From CAYRHN01 sp964424115 (GTDB lineage Bacteria > Chloroflexota > Anaerolineae > Anaerolineales > Anaerolineaceae), in contig CAYRHN010000040.1 of assembly GCA_964424115.1 (NCBI GenBank), positions 1 to 12,235 on the forward strand: 12,235 nucleotides of DNA, written 5' to 3'. Position numbers and translations under genes: made by a program. Numbering within the stretch: position 1 is the stretch's first letter; every line of letters begins with the position of its first letter. The notes under the pieces are model-generated. The model did no database searches and was not told the origin of the DNA. It worked only from the letters and a program-made list of their open reading frames with translations. Positions 1 to 8,021 of this stretch are shown piece by piece.

Positions 1-2
1 AG

Positions 3-1616
3 ATCGGTAACACGCTGGGATCGATCTCGATGACCATGCGCGATATCGGGCGCGGAGTTGGCGGAGATCTGGGCAAGGCGCTGGAGAAGGTAGGCAACAT
101 TGGCGATGCCGTGTCGCGCGGCATTCGCCTGTATGCCGATGTGAAGATGATCTGGGCATCCTCCCAGCAGGTACTGGCAGCCAGGATGATGGACAGCGCG
201 GCTACCAAGAACATCGCCGCAGCTGCTGGAATGCAGTCTGCCAGCGCTGCCGGCGCGGTTGCCGGAGTTGGCCGGGGGCTGATGGGCACGATCGGCATGG
301 CGTTGCCGTGGATCGGGCTGGCGATCGGCGCCGCGACCATGATTGCACAGGCAGCTGGAGACGGCATAACGAAATCGATCAACGAGGCCTTCAAACAGGC
401 CCGGGATGCTGGCAGGATCAGCAACGCCGACTACCAGCGCCAGGTCAACCCGGAAGGCTACCAGAAAGGCCTGGACGCCTACCGCCAACTGCGCGAGGAT
501 GAAGCAGAAGCGGAGCGCGAATACGGGGAACAGCGCGTGGAGATCGTCGAGGACTACGCCAGGCAGGTCGCCGATACCGAGGAAGCTTTTGCCAAACAGC
601 GCGCCAGGCTGATCGAGGACTTTGCTGAACAGCAGAAGCAGGCTCAGGAGGAGTACCAGAAGAACCAGGCGCGGCAGTTCCGCGACTTCTACGAGCAGCA
701 GTCCCAGGCGGAATCGGACTACTACGCCGAACGCGCGCGCATGGCCGAGAACTACAACCGCGACATCCAGCGCATGGAGGAGGACCACCAACGGGCCATG
801 TCCCGTTCGAAAGAAGACCATGACGCACGCATGCAGGAATTGCTCGAAAGCGGAGACGTCAAAGGCCTGGAAAAGGAGATGCGCACCTACGAGCGTAACC
901 GCCGCCGTGCTGAGGAAGACTATGGAGTGCAGGCCGGGCGCAAGAGCGAGGACTATGCCCGTGAACTGGCTGAGCGTGAGGCCCTGTTTGCCCAGGAACG
1001 GGCGCAGAACCTGCGCGCTTTCCAGCAGCGCATGGCGGACGAGGCTGCAGACTTTGCCAGCCGACAGGCGCAAGCCAAGCAGCAGCACGATGAACGTCTC
1101 AAGCAACTGGACGAGCAGCACGAGGAAGAACTGTCCAGACTGGATGAGGCCAACAAGGAAAAGATGGCCGATCTGGAAGCGAACTACACGGATGAACGGC
1201 GCAGGCGCAAGGAGGCCTATCGCAAGCAGTTGGAAGACCTGGGGATCTTCCTGCAGACCGGGGCCAGCTTCTGGACGCGCTTCTTCCAGGGTGTGCTGGA
1301 CCAGTTGGGATACATTTCCGAATTGAATGGCGCTCCTCCGGGACGGGCGAGCGGTGGTTATGTAGAGAACGGCGTGTACCGCCTGGGCGAAATGGGCACG
1401 GAATTCGTGCTCAACGCGCGCACCACGCGCGCGGCTGAGGTGGCTGCCGGCGGGCGGCTGAGCCAGGAACGGGCGCTGGCAGCCCTGACCGGGCGCGGTG
1501 GAGCGGTCACATGGAACGACCACCGGCGCTTTGACAGCCGCCTGAGCAATGCCGACCGTCGCGCGATCCAGCAGGACACCTTGAACGTCATGAAACAGCT
1601 CTACGGAGGTCTGTGA
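3..1616 (+). CDS. Phage tail tape-measure protein, C-terminal part (5' end outside window)
   Basis: This is the C-terminal portion of a tape-measure protein, the extended protein inside the tail that sets tail length and helps pass DNA through the host envelope. The first ATG in frame is at 30, but the frame is open to the window edge (readable from position 3), so the real start is probably further left. Numbering from that ATG, there is a glycine/alanine-rich hydrophobic stretch at about residues 75-110, of the kind that can insert into a membrane. A long, highly charged helical region follows at 158-400. The C-terminal part contains GRASGGY and a GEMGTEFVLNARTTRA segment, which is typical of tape-measure C-termini. 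Position just upstream of small tail, hub and fibre genes agrees. The stop overlaps the next ATG (TGATG). The family assignment is confident; the full length is unknown. Confidence 0.85.
   Translation: MGNTLGSISMTMRDIGRGVGGDLGKALEKVGNIGDAVSRGIRLYADVKMIWASSQQVLAARMMDSAATKNIAAAAGMQSASAAGAVAGVGRGLMGTIGMALPWIGLAIGAATMIAQAAGDGITKSINEAFKQARDAGRISNADYQRQVNPEGYQKGLDAYRQLREDEAEAEREYGEQRVEIVEDYARQVADTEEAFAKQRARLIEDFAEQQKQAQEEYQKNQARQFRDFYEQQSQAESDYYAERARMAENYNRDIQRMEEDHQRAMSRSKEDHDARMQELLESGDVKGLEKEMRTYERNRRRAEEDYGVQAGRKSEDYARELAEREALFAQERAQNLRAFQQRMADEAADFASRQAQAKQQHDERLKQLDEQHEEELSRLDEANKEKMADLEANYTDERRRRKEAYRKQLEDLGIFLQTGASFWTRFFQGVLDQLGYISELNGAPPGRASGGYVENGVYRLGEMGTEFVLNARTTRAAEVAAGGRLSQERALAALTGRGGAVTWNDHRRFDSRLSNADRRAIQQDTLNVMKQLYGGL
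501..1229 (+). repeat. Hendecad (11-residue, 33-bp) coiled-coil repeats inside the tape-measure gene
   Basis: Residues 158-400 (counted from the ATG at 30) can be written as about 21 consecutive 11-residue units. Each has an aromatic residue or histidine at a fixed position 8: for example RVEIVEDYARQ, VADTEEAFAKQ, RARLIEDFAEQ, QARQFRDFYEQ and RARMAENYNRD. Ten units precede a 12-residue break at 268-279 (contains ESGDVKG), and eleven follow it in a register shifted by one. Eleven-residue periodicity is known to favour nearly straight or slightly right-handed coiled coils, so this segment is probably a rigid helical bundle in the tail lumen. The alignment is by eye; the periodicity is plain, with a few exceptions such as N in place of an aromatic. 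Confidence 0.8.
1605..1610 (+). promoter_or_regulatory. Ribosome binding site deciding the start at 1616
   Basis: GGAGGT lies 5 bases before ATG 1616 but only 2 bases before the in-frame GTG at 1613. The ATG is therefore the more likely start, and it overlaps the tape-measure stop as TGATG, which suggests translational coupling. Confidence 0.7.
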
Positions 1617-1975
1617 TGGAATTTGCGATCGGCACAACGTTGGCGGGAATGCAGGCATTGAGTGCCATGTCTATCCCAGCCCCGCAATCTACATTCCGCC
1701 CATACTCCACCGATATCCGCCTGGGGGATGGAACCATGCGCGGGATGGGCTTTCCCGTTGCCACCTGGCACTGGGGCTTTCTCTCCGCTGCTCAGCGCGA
1801 CGTACTCAAGGCCTTCTGCGCTGGCCAATCAGCGCTGGTCTATCTCCGCACCACCAAAGACAACATGGTCTTTGACGACTACCAGGCCGTGATGGTCTGG
1901 CCAACAGAGGAAGAGCGCGCAGCGGGGCGGGTGCTGGACTTTACCCTTGAGTTTCACCGCCTGGTGGAGGCCTGA
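1616..1975 (+). CDS. Small phage tail protein downstream of the tape measure
   Basis: The gene encodes a 119-residue protein just after the tape measure, where siphophages carry distal-tail or minor tail proteins. Visible features are an RPYSTDIRLGDGTMRGMGFP segment at about residues 28-47, a central aromatic/acidic stretch (WHWGFLSAAQRDVLKAF), and an ending FTLEFHRLVEA. This pattern resembles short tail proteins I recall from other prophages, but no catalytic motif exists and I cannot name a family. No signal peptide or membrane segment is evident. The ATG at 1616 is preferred over GTG 1613 on ribosome-binding-site spacing. Its stop overlaps the next ATG (1973-1977, TGATG), so it is probably coupled to the hub gene. 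The likely role is linking tail tube or tape measure to the tip structure, inferred from order alone. Confidence 0.65.
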   Translation: MEFAIGTTLAGMQALSAMSIPAPQSTFRPYSTDIRLGDGTMRGMGFPVATWHWGFLSAAQRDVLKAFCAGQSALVYLRTTKDNMVFDDYQAVMVWPTEEERAAGRVLDFTLEFHRLVEA

Positions 1976-4842
1976 TGGCGCGCGCACTGACCACCACTGA
2001 ACTGGCGCACCTGCGCGCTTCTGGACAGCGCTCCAGGTTGTATCTGGCGATCCACAAGCCCGAGTCGGTCTATTCTGCGCGGGTCAACCAATCGACCTTC
2101 ACCGATCCTGTGGTCGAGATCACCTACGACGGCGCCAGTGGCACGCTGGGAAGCGTGCTGGCGGGAATGACCGTGTGGGTGGGCACGTCTGCCGGCGCGC
2201 GGGATGTGGGCATTACCCGGGTACGCAAAACACCCACGGCCAGCGTGCTGTATGTCCCGCCGGGCGAGATCGCCTGGCAGAATGACCTGTATCTCACGGT
2301 CGTGGACGAGTTCCGCCTGTGGACGCGCATCCCCCAGCCGCAGATCGACGCCACGATGCTCATGGATTGGGATATCGAATATTCCGACCAGCACGACAAC
2401 TGCCTGCCGGTGCCGGTCCTCGGGCCGCATGCAGTAGCCTGGCTGGAGGATGGCGCTGCGCAGGTCTCCTTCGATGCTTCCGCGAGTTGGGCGCCAGGCA
2501 GCACCATCAGCGCATACAGTTGGAGCGCGCCAGGTGGGAGCATTGATAACAATACCTCAGCGACCCCGCTGATCACCTACACTTCTCCTGGGACATACCG
2601 CGTCAGCTGTGCGGTCACAGCCGCCAACGGCAGGACCGCCACCGGCTACCGGCGGGTGTTTGTCTTTGACGCGGATCATCCCCCCGTATCCGAGTTCCAG
2701 CTGCAGGGCAGCGTGCGCGGAGACTATGGCGCTGGCGGCTGGGCGTTTGCGGTCCAGATGGTGGATGGCTGCTCTCTGACAGACCTGGTCGAAGGGGCGC
2801 TGGTGGTGCTCTTTGCCGAGGATTGGTATGGAGATGACCAGGTCAGCATTGGCCCGATCGCTGGCCGTGAGAACGTGATCAGCTGGGGCTGGATCGAGAA
2901 CGAGAGCCTCAGCTTTGACGGCGAAACGGGCAAGGCAAGTTTCCGTGTACAGGGGCCTTCCTGGTGGATGCAGCAGTGCCATGCGCCCGCGGCCTACATG
3001 CGCAAGGTAGATGATCCCGCTTCCTGGGTCGAATTCGCCAACCTGACGATCGACAAATGGATCTGGCACCTGGTTACCTGGCGCAGCACCGCGGCGATGA
3101 TTCTGGATGTCCTGCCCTCCGGCGACACGCGCCTGGCAGCAGGCTTCGAAGCCGAGAGCGGCCCCTTGTGGGAGATGATCCGGTCGGTGTGCGAATCGCG
3201 CATGGCCACGATCCTGCCCGCCTGTGACCGATACGGACGCTTGATTGCTGCGGTAGATCCGCAGCTGCTGCCGGTGGCCAGTCGATCTACAGTGCCGGTG
3301 GTGCATGCCCTGCAGGACGGCGACTGGCAGGGCGAGGTCGAGATCGAGCGCCGCACACTGCCGGCAGTCTGCCAGGTAGAGGTGTGCGGGGTGGGCAGTG
3401 AGACGGTCACGGCCTATTCCCAGCTCTGGTATGCCCGCGCGCTGTCCAAGTATGAGCAGGCGATCGGCAGCGTGCTTGTTCAGGACCGGGTGGTGGCCAG
3501 TGATCAGAACGATGTGCTGGAAATCTGCGGCTTGCTGTATGGAAAGGTCAATAATCCATACGCGTTGGTCGTCCTGCAGCTGGCCAGCAACCATCGCGCT
3601 GTGGATATCAGCCCGCAGCAATACCTCACGCTCAGCATAACCGCCGCGCAGAATCCGCGCGGGATCAGCTGGTCGTCGATGCGCCTGGTGGCCAGAAGGA
3701 TTTCCATCACGTTTGATCAGGAGAACGGCGTGCTGCTGACCAGCCTGGAGTGTGAAGCGGAGAGCGTGCCGGTGACTGCCGTGCCATACTACCCGCCCCC
3801 GGAGCCGATCAACAACGAGCTGCCGGAGCCGGAGATCGAGCCGGACTTCTCCTGGACGCCGCCCACGCTGATCAATCCGCCGCAGTTCATCCCTCCGGAA
3901 ATCCCGCCGGAAGCCAGCTGCTCATCCAGCGCGCCTGCCAATGGCCCCTTCGATACCTGGCTGCGCGGGACGCTCTACGACACGGATTTTGCCAGCAAGT
4001 TTGGCCGCCTACGCTGCCGCATCCGGGGGACGGGCGCGACCAACCCCTCCAGGTACCAGATCAACGGGCGCTTCTTTTCCCGCAATATCGACGCAGGGAT
4101 TTTGACGTGGTCCCCAACTACTGCGGATGATTTCTATACCGTCTATGCCGTGGAGCATGGCGCGCGTGTTGCCACTGGCGCAAAGGATGCGGTGGTCAGT
4201 CCAGGGTTTATCCGCACCGGCACCTTTTCCCCGCCGGCAACGGTCGAGATCTCCGAGATCGAGATTGCCATGAATGCCAGCTACGGGCTGGGCATTGACA
4301 GCGCGATCACCAGCGGTCTGTTCCAGCAGGCCACTGTCCTCTCCACCCGTTTCTTCTACAACCTCCAGCAAGGCGGTATCTACGCCTACGCCCTCTGGAA
4401 TGTCCGCGGGAACGCGCTGCCCGCTGGATGGTATCTGCCGTTCGAGAATATCGGCGTGAGCGTGGTGTACAAGAACCTGGCTACCGAGCGGTATTGCACC
4501 GTCCGGCGGAGGATCCAGGTTGGTAATGGTTCGTTGACGTTATGGGGCGATCCCAACCCATACTGGGGCGTATGGAACCAGAATGTCATCCCACCGCTGT
4601 TTGCCGAGAATTTCACCTTCTCGGGAGGGGTGAGCGATAGATCTGCGACCATAAAACTGGGGACAGCCAACAGCAGCGGGCGCTACGTGGCGACAAACGA
4701 CACCTTCCGCATCACCACGCCCACCCCGGGCCAGACCTTTGATTTCATGGTGGTCTATCAGCTCTGGATCTCACCGCTGCCCAAGTACCGGATCGACTTC
4801 GAGAACGTGTTCCTGTGGAATATTTGCCCGCCGGAGGATTGA
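1975..4842 (+). CDS. Large tail-tip/hub protein with PKD-like domain
   Basis: This 955-residue protein is the largest in the operon and sits where siphophages encode the central tail-tip or hub protein that contacts the host. Four parts can be seen. Residues 1-142 form a beta-rich N-terminal region. Residues about 150-232 resemble a PKD/Ig-like domain, with VSFDASASWAPGS followed by YTSPGTYRVSCAV. Residues about 240-600 form a mixed region (SFDGETGKASFRVQGPSWW, then WEMIRSVCESR) compatible with a hub fold. Residues 604-648 are a proline-rich linker, and the remainder is an aromatic/beta-rich C-terminal region that may bind a receptor. It has no recognisable peptidase motif. Both ends overlap neighbours by TGATG. 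The general assignment is sound, while the exact tip role is inferred from size, order and domains. Confidence 0.65.
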   Translation: MARALTTTELAHLRASGQRSRLYLAIHKPESVYSARVNQSTFTDPVVEITYDGASGTLGSVLAGMTVWVGTSAGARDVGITRVRKTPTASVLYVPPGEIAWQNDLYLTVVDEFRLWTRIPQPQIDATMLMDWDIEYSDQHDNCLPVPVLGPHAVAWLEDGAAQVSFDASASWAPGSTISAYSWSAPGGSIDNNTSATPLITYTSPGTYRVSCAVTAANGRTATGYRRVFVFDADHPPVSEFQLQGSVRGDYGAGGWAFAVQMVDGCSLTDLVEGALVVLFAEDWYGDDQVSIGPIAGRENVISWGWIENESLSFDGETGKASFRVQGPSWWMQQCHAPAAYMRKVDDPASWVEFANLTIDKWIWHLVTWRSTAAMILDVLPSGDTRLAAGFEAESGPLWEMIRSVCESRMATILPACDRYGRLIAAVDPQLLPVASRSTVPVVHALQDGDWQGEVEIERRTLPAVCQVEVCGVGSETVTAYSQLWYARALSKYEQAIGSVLVQDRVVASDQNDVLEICGLLYGKVNNPYALVVLQLASNHRAVDISPQQYLTLSITAAQNPRGISWSSMRLVARRISITFDQENGVLLTSLECEAESVPVTAVPYYPPPEPINNELPEPEIEPDFSWTPPTLINPPQFIPPEIPPEASCSSSAPANGPFDTWLRGTLYDTDFASKFGRLRCRIRGTGATNPSRYQINGRFFSRNIDAGILTWSPTTADDFYTVYAVEHGARVATGAKDAVVSPGFIRTGTFSPPATVEISEIEIAMNASYGLGIDSAITSGLFQQATVLSTRFFYNLQQGGIYAYALWNVRGNALPAGWYLPFENIGVSVVYKNLATERYCTVRRRIQVGNGSLTLWGDPNPYWGVWNQNVIPPLFAENFTFSGGVSDRSATIKLGTANSSGRYVATNDTFRITTPTPGQTFDFMVVYQLWISPLPKYRIDFENVFLWNICPPED
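4833..4837 (+). promoter_or_regulatory. Ribosome binding site deciding the start at 4842
   Basis: GGAGG lies 4 bases before ATG 4842, which overlaps the upstream stop as TGATG. An in-frame ATG at 4815 lies inside the hub gene without a comparable site, so 4842 is the better start. Confidence 0.7.
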
Positions 4843-5798
4843 TGGGAGAAACTCATCTACGCAAGCTCATCGAACAGCAGTTTGCCCGCAAGCAGGATGT
4901 CCTGCGGGCAGTGCCTGGCGTACTGGGGGACGGGCAGGGTAATGTGGATGCCGGCGGCAGCATGGCCTTTGCACGCGTCGCCAGCCAATTGATCACGGTG
5001 CTCAACCGACGGGCGCCGATGGTGAACGAACTGCCGGTGTGGATCGGTGAAGATCCTATCCAGCCCGGAACGATCCAGGTCATGGCTTACCGCGAGACTC
5101 TGGTGGATCGCAGCGCAAGCGCACCCTTGATCGTGAACCACGGCGAAACCCACCGCTATCCCAACCCCGACACTACCTGGATCGAGCTGGAGCAGTTCAT
5201 GCCCTTCCGCCTGGTCGTCTCAGGCCTGGGGCTGATCCTCTACGGACGCCCGGCATGGACTGGCTCTGCCTATGTCGATGTGCCGGTCACGGATCCGGCT
5301 GACCCGATCAATATCGCCGAGTACATACCGACCACCAGCGGCAAGGCGGCCTGGGTGCTGATCACTCTCTCGGATACTGGCAGTGTGGTCAAGACCAAAG
5401 GCTCGGAGGTCAACCTGGCAGACCTGGGACTGGATGACATTCCCGCTGCGCCTGCCGGTACGCGTTTCGTGCTGGCAGCTGTGCGCGTGTACTATGCCCA
5501 GGAGCGCATTGTGCGCAGCCGGGAAGGATCGGATCTGCTCGATCTGCGCTATCCCTTGCGCCATACTCATGTGGCAGCTGATCTGCCCGCGACGCTCCCA
5601 TCCGCATACTATTACACGCACACTCAATTGTCACCCGCTGCGATCTGGACAATCACCCATAACCTGGGACGCTACCCTTCCTGTTCTGTCATAGATTCAG
5701 GAGGTAACGAAGTATTTGGAAATATCGCACATATCAACGTTAACCAATTGACCGTATCTTTCGCGGCCGCATTTGGCGGTACCGCCTATTTGGTATAA
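4842..5798 (+). CDS. Phage tail fibre/baseplate-type protein
   Basis: The 318-residue protein, read from ATG 4842, begins MGETHLRKLIEQQFARKQDV. Its beta-rich body includes residues suggestive of a baseplate or fibre-anchor domain (about 40-230). An HTH triplet lies at residues 241-243 (LRHTHVAADLP), and a final domain at about 268-318 contains WTITHNLGRYPS and ends FGGTAYLV. That final HNLG-type domain is familiar from the C-termini of many phage tail fibres. His-x-His motifs bind metal along the T4 long-tail-fibre tip; whether this one does is unknown. The gene lies between the hub and two fibre genes in the same operon. It probably anchors or forms part of the host-recognition apparatus. 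I do not recognise a more precise family. Confidence 0.65.
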   Translation: MGETHLRKLIEQQFARKQDVLRAVPGVLGDGQGNVDAGGSMAFARVASQLITVLNRRAPMVNELPVWIGEDPIQPGTIQVMAYRETLVDRSASAPLIVNHGETHRYPNPDTTWIELEQFMPFRLVVSGLGLILYGRPAWTGSAYVDVPVTDPADPINIAEYIPTTSGKAAWVLITLSDTGSVVKTKGSEVNLADLGLDDIPAAPAGTRFVLAAVRVYYAQERIVRSREGSDLLDLRYPLRHTHVAADLPATLPSAYYYTHTQLSPAAIWTITHNLGRYPSCSVIDSGGNEVFGNIAHINVNQLTVSFAAAFGGTAYLV

Positions 5799-5819
5799 GG
5801 AGAATGCCATGCCTAAATT
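5795..5819 (+). repeat. Duplicated translation-start segment, copy 1
   Basis: This stretch holds the preceding stop (TAA 5796-5798), the AAGGAG ribosome binding site and the first codons (MPKF) of the fibre gene starting at 5809. It matches copy 2 at 6504-6528 at all but one position, plus a further third-base change just beyond. AAGGAG ends 6 bases before ATG 5809, so that ATG is chosen over the upstream in-frame ATG at 5773. Confidence 0.85.
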
Positions 5820-6507
5820 CCTATCCCCGATCGATCTGAATAAATGCGAGCTGCAAAATGCAGCGGTGCATAATCTGGCCACTGCTCCGGCGGATCCTGT
5901 AGAGGGTCAACTGTGGCAGGATACAACCAACCACCAGCTGAAAGTGTGGAACGGCAGCGCCTGGATTATCGTGTACGGGACGGCAGGTACAGTGACCTCT
6001 GTATCTGGGACCGCGCCTATTGCGTCCAGTGGTGGGGCGACCCCGGCGATCAGCCTGAACGACGATGGTGTGACAAACGCAAAGCTGGATAACATGGCGG
6101 CTAATACGTTGAAGGGCAATGCCACGGCTGGATCAGCAAACCCGACCGATATTGCGCTTGCGGCAAATCAATTCCTGGCCCGCTCCAGCACCGGAAATAT
6201 TGCGGCAAAGCCGGTTACCGATGTTGGTTTGTCCATCCTGGATGATGCCACGATTGCCGATGTTCTGGCTACGCTTGGGCTCACGGGAGCAACAAGGAAA
6301 TACACAGATGGCATCCCAGCGACGGCAGCCAACACGCCGGTCAACATGACGCATGGCCTGGGTACGGCTGCGCTGGCTGTTACCGTTTATGTCACTGCGA
6401 CTGGTGAAATTGTGTACCCCAACATCACTCTCACATCCACCTACGTTATCCTGACCTTCGCTACAGCGATAACCGAGGATCAATACACGGTTGTTGCCAT
6501 CGGATAA
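5809..6507 (+). CDS. Tail fibre protein, paralogue 1
   Basis: The 232-residue protein starts MPKFLSPIDLNKCELQNAAV. Residues 1-52 form a short domain ending in GQLWQDTTNHQLKVW, shared with the next gene (about 28 of 52 residues identical by my count). It probably attaches the fibre to the tail. Residues about 60-175 are low-complexity, small-residue-rich fibre shaft (SVSGTAPIASSGGATPAISL, then TLKGNATAGSANPTDIAL), typical of trimeric phage fibres. The last ~55 residues (MTHGLGTAALAVTVYV to the end QYTVVAIG) resemble the HNLG-type domain ending the upstream gene. No enzymatic motif is seen. The ATG at 5809 follows AAGGAG. The protein likely contacts the bacterial surface, which is inferred from its composition and position before the lysis gene. 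Confidence 0.75.
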   Translation: MPKFLSPIDLNKCELQNAAVHNLATAPADPVEGQLWQDTTNHQLKVWNGSAWIIVYGTAGTVTSVSGTAPIASSGGATPAISLNDDGVTNAKLDNMAANTLKGNATAGSANPTDIALAANQFLARSSTGNIAAKPVTDVGLSILDDATIADVLATLGLTGATRKYTDGIPATAANTPVNMTHGLGTAALAVTVYVTATGEIVYPNITLTSTYVILTFATAITEDQYTVVAIG

Positions 6508-6528
6508 GGAGAATACCATGCCTAAATT
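6504..6528 (+). repeat. Duplicated translation-start segment, copy 2
   Basis: This is the second copy of the stop, AAGGAG and MPKF-coding segment seen at 5795-5819. The TAA of the upstream gene is 6505-6507 and ATG 6518 follows. The near-identity across non-coding as well as coding bases points to a tandem gene duplication or recombination junction rather than convergence. Confidence 0.85.
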
Positions 6529-7462
6529 TATGTCTGATATTGATATGGAACGATTGCAGCTTCTGAATGCAGTTATTCACAATTCAGCAACTGCCCCAAC
6601 TACTCCTGCGAATGGACAACTTTGGTTCGACTCTAGCAACATGCTGTTAAAAGTATGGATAGAGGATGAGTGGAAAACGCTGCTTTCTCAAACCCCCACA
6701 GAAATTGTGGTTGAAAACGAAGCTGCAGATACAACTTGCTATATACTATTCGCCACAGGGGCGACCGGCGCACTGGGTATTAAATCCAGCTCCTTTATAA
6801 CATTCAATGCCTCAAATGGCATACTCACATTAAGTACCAACCTGGTTTCGAACAGCGTTGTTCAGGCTCCAAATTTCATTCTCACTGACACATCTCCTGA
6901 TGGAACAATCCGACCACAGGCTAATGACGCTGGCACGCTTGGAATAGCAACTCATCAGTGGTCCGACCTGTTTCTCGCGGAAGGCGGAACGATAAATTGG
7001 GATAACGGCGATGCCGTTCTCACTCAAGCGGGAGACGTGGTAACACTTTCAGGAGCCGATCTCAAAGTAAGTTCCCCTGGAAATGCCTCAACCAGTGTCC
7101 TGACTACGGATGGCACGCAGACGGAAACAAACAAACGGATCACTCCTCGAAGCGGAACGGCAGCCAGTACAGCAACCCTTACCCTGGACTCAGATGCCTA
7201 CGATATCTACACTCTGACCGCTCAGGCAGAAGCCCTGTCAATCGCCAACCCAAGCGGAACTCCTACCAATGGCCAGAAGATTATTGTCCGTATCAAGGAT
7301 AACGGAACCGCACGCGCCATCACCTGGAGCGGCTCCTATTGGAGAGCCATTGGCATCACTCTTCCTACCACGACGGTGATCAGCAAGACGGTCTATGTCG
7401 GCGCAATTTGGAATTCCGCGGATAGCAAATGGGATGTGATTGCCCTGGCGCAGGAGGCATAA
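6518..7462 (+). CDS. Tail fibre protein, paralogue 2
   Basis: The 314-residue protein starts MPKFMSDIDMERLQLLNAVI and shares its first ~52 residues with the preceding gene, ending GQLWFDSSNMLLKVW. The rest differs. The shaft has fibre-like runs (TIRPQANDAGTLGIATHQWS, then GTINWDNGDAVLTQAGDVVT), and the C-terminal domain, about residues 220-314, has TPTNGQKIIVRIKDNGTARA and ends SKWDVIALAQEA. That C-terminal type is one I recall from many phage fibres. Base composition is lower in GC than the hub and tape-measure genes. The pairing of a conserved N-terminus with a new body is classic for host-range modules. AAGGAG precedes ATG 6518 by 6 bases. Confidence is high for fibre, low for receptor. 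Confidence 0.75.
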   Translation: MPKFMSDIDMERLQLLNAVIHNSATAPTTPANGQLWFDSSNMLLKVWIEDEWKTLLSQTPTEIVVENEAADTTCYILFATGATGALGIKSSSFITFNASNGILTLSTNLVSNSVVQAPNFILTDTSPDGTIRPQANDAGTLGIATHQWSDLFLAEGGTINWDNGDAVLTQAGDVVTLSGADLKVSSPGNASTSVLTTDGTQTETNKRITPRSGTAASTATLTLDSDAYDIYTLTAQAEALSIANPSGTPTNGQKIIVRIKDNGTARAITWSGSYWRAIGITLPTTTVISKTVYVGAIWNSADSKWDVIALAQEA

Positions 7463-7466
7463 GAAG

Positions 7467-8012
7467 ATGGCCTCTTCAACGCGGTTCACGGGGCTTGGAA
7501 GCTCGTATTTAGGTACCTGGACAAATCCGACAAACATCTACGCAATAGATTCGACGTATGCTACCGCGGCAAATTCGGTCAATGGTACTTCTTACTTCGG
7601 CTTGCAAGCTACAACTTTTGGCTTTTCCATTCCATCTGGTGCCACTATTGATGGCATCGAACTGACTATCACGAGACATGCCAGCAAGGCGACGACGTAC
7701 AACCGTGTTTATGATGCCAATGTGTACGTTATGAAAGACACATCGAATATCTACTCAAAAACGGCGAATGCGACCAACTGGCCAACAACAGACGCCGATC
7801 GAGTTTACGGCGGAAGCACCGATCTCTGGGGAACAACCTGGACGCCGACTCAAATAAACGCCTCCACCTTTGGGGCCAGACTAAGAGCCGCAGTATACAA
7901 AACAACTGGTGGAGATGCCACAACAACGGCATATGTAGACGCAATAAAGATAACCGTCTACTACACCTACGCTGGTGTCCAAAACTCCCAATTTCTTGTC
8001 TTCTTTCCTTAG
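7467..8012 (+). CDS. Small beta-rich putative tail fibre/receptor-binding protein
   Basis: The 181-residue protein begins MASSTRFTGLGSSYLGTWTN. It is rich in S, T, G, Y and beta-branched residues and poor in charge, as expected for a beta-sandwich. Recognisable stretches are FGFSIPSGATIDGIELTITR (about residues 50-70) and TTAYVDAIKITVYYTY near the end. This arrangement occurs in surface-exposed phage and bacterial beta-sandwich domains, but I cannot assign a named family. AGGAGG at 7452-7457 sits 9 bases before ATG 7467, inside the end of the preceding gene, which supports this start over one at 7440. The stop overlaps the AGAGGT of the next gene. Its place between fibre and endolysin suggests a fibre tip or decoration; a fibre chaperone is an alternative. 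Confidence 0.55.
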   Translation: MASSTRFTGLGSSYLGTWTNPTNIYAIDSTYATAANSVNGTSYFGLQATTFGFSIPSGATIDGIELTITRHASKATTYNRVYDANVYVMKDTSNIYSKTANATNWPTTDADRVYGGSTDLWGTTWTPTQINASTFGARLRAAVYKTTGGDATTTAYVDAIKITVYYTYAGVQNSQFLVFFP

Positions 8013-8021
8013 AGGTACACC

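Noticed and set aside
2557..3621. Long antisense open frame (354 codons) opposite the hub gene
   Set aside because: It lies entirely opposite a well-supported tail gene in GC-rich DNA, has no recognisable domain and has composition typical of an antisense shadow.
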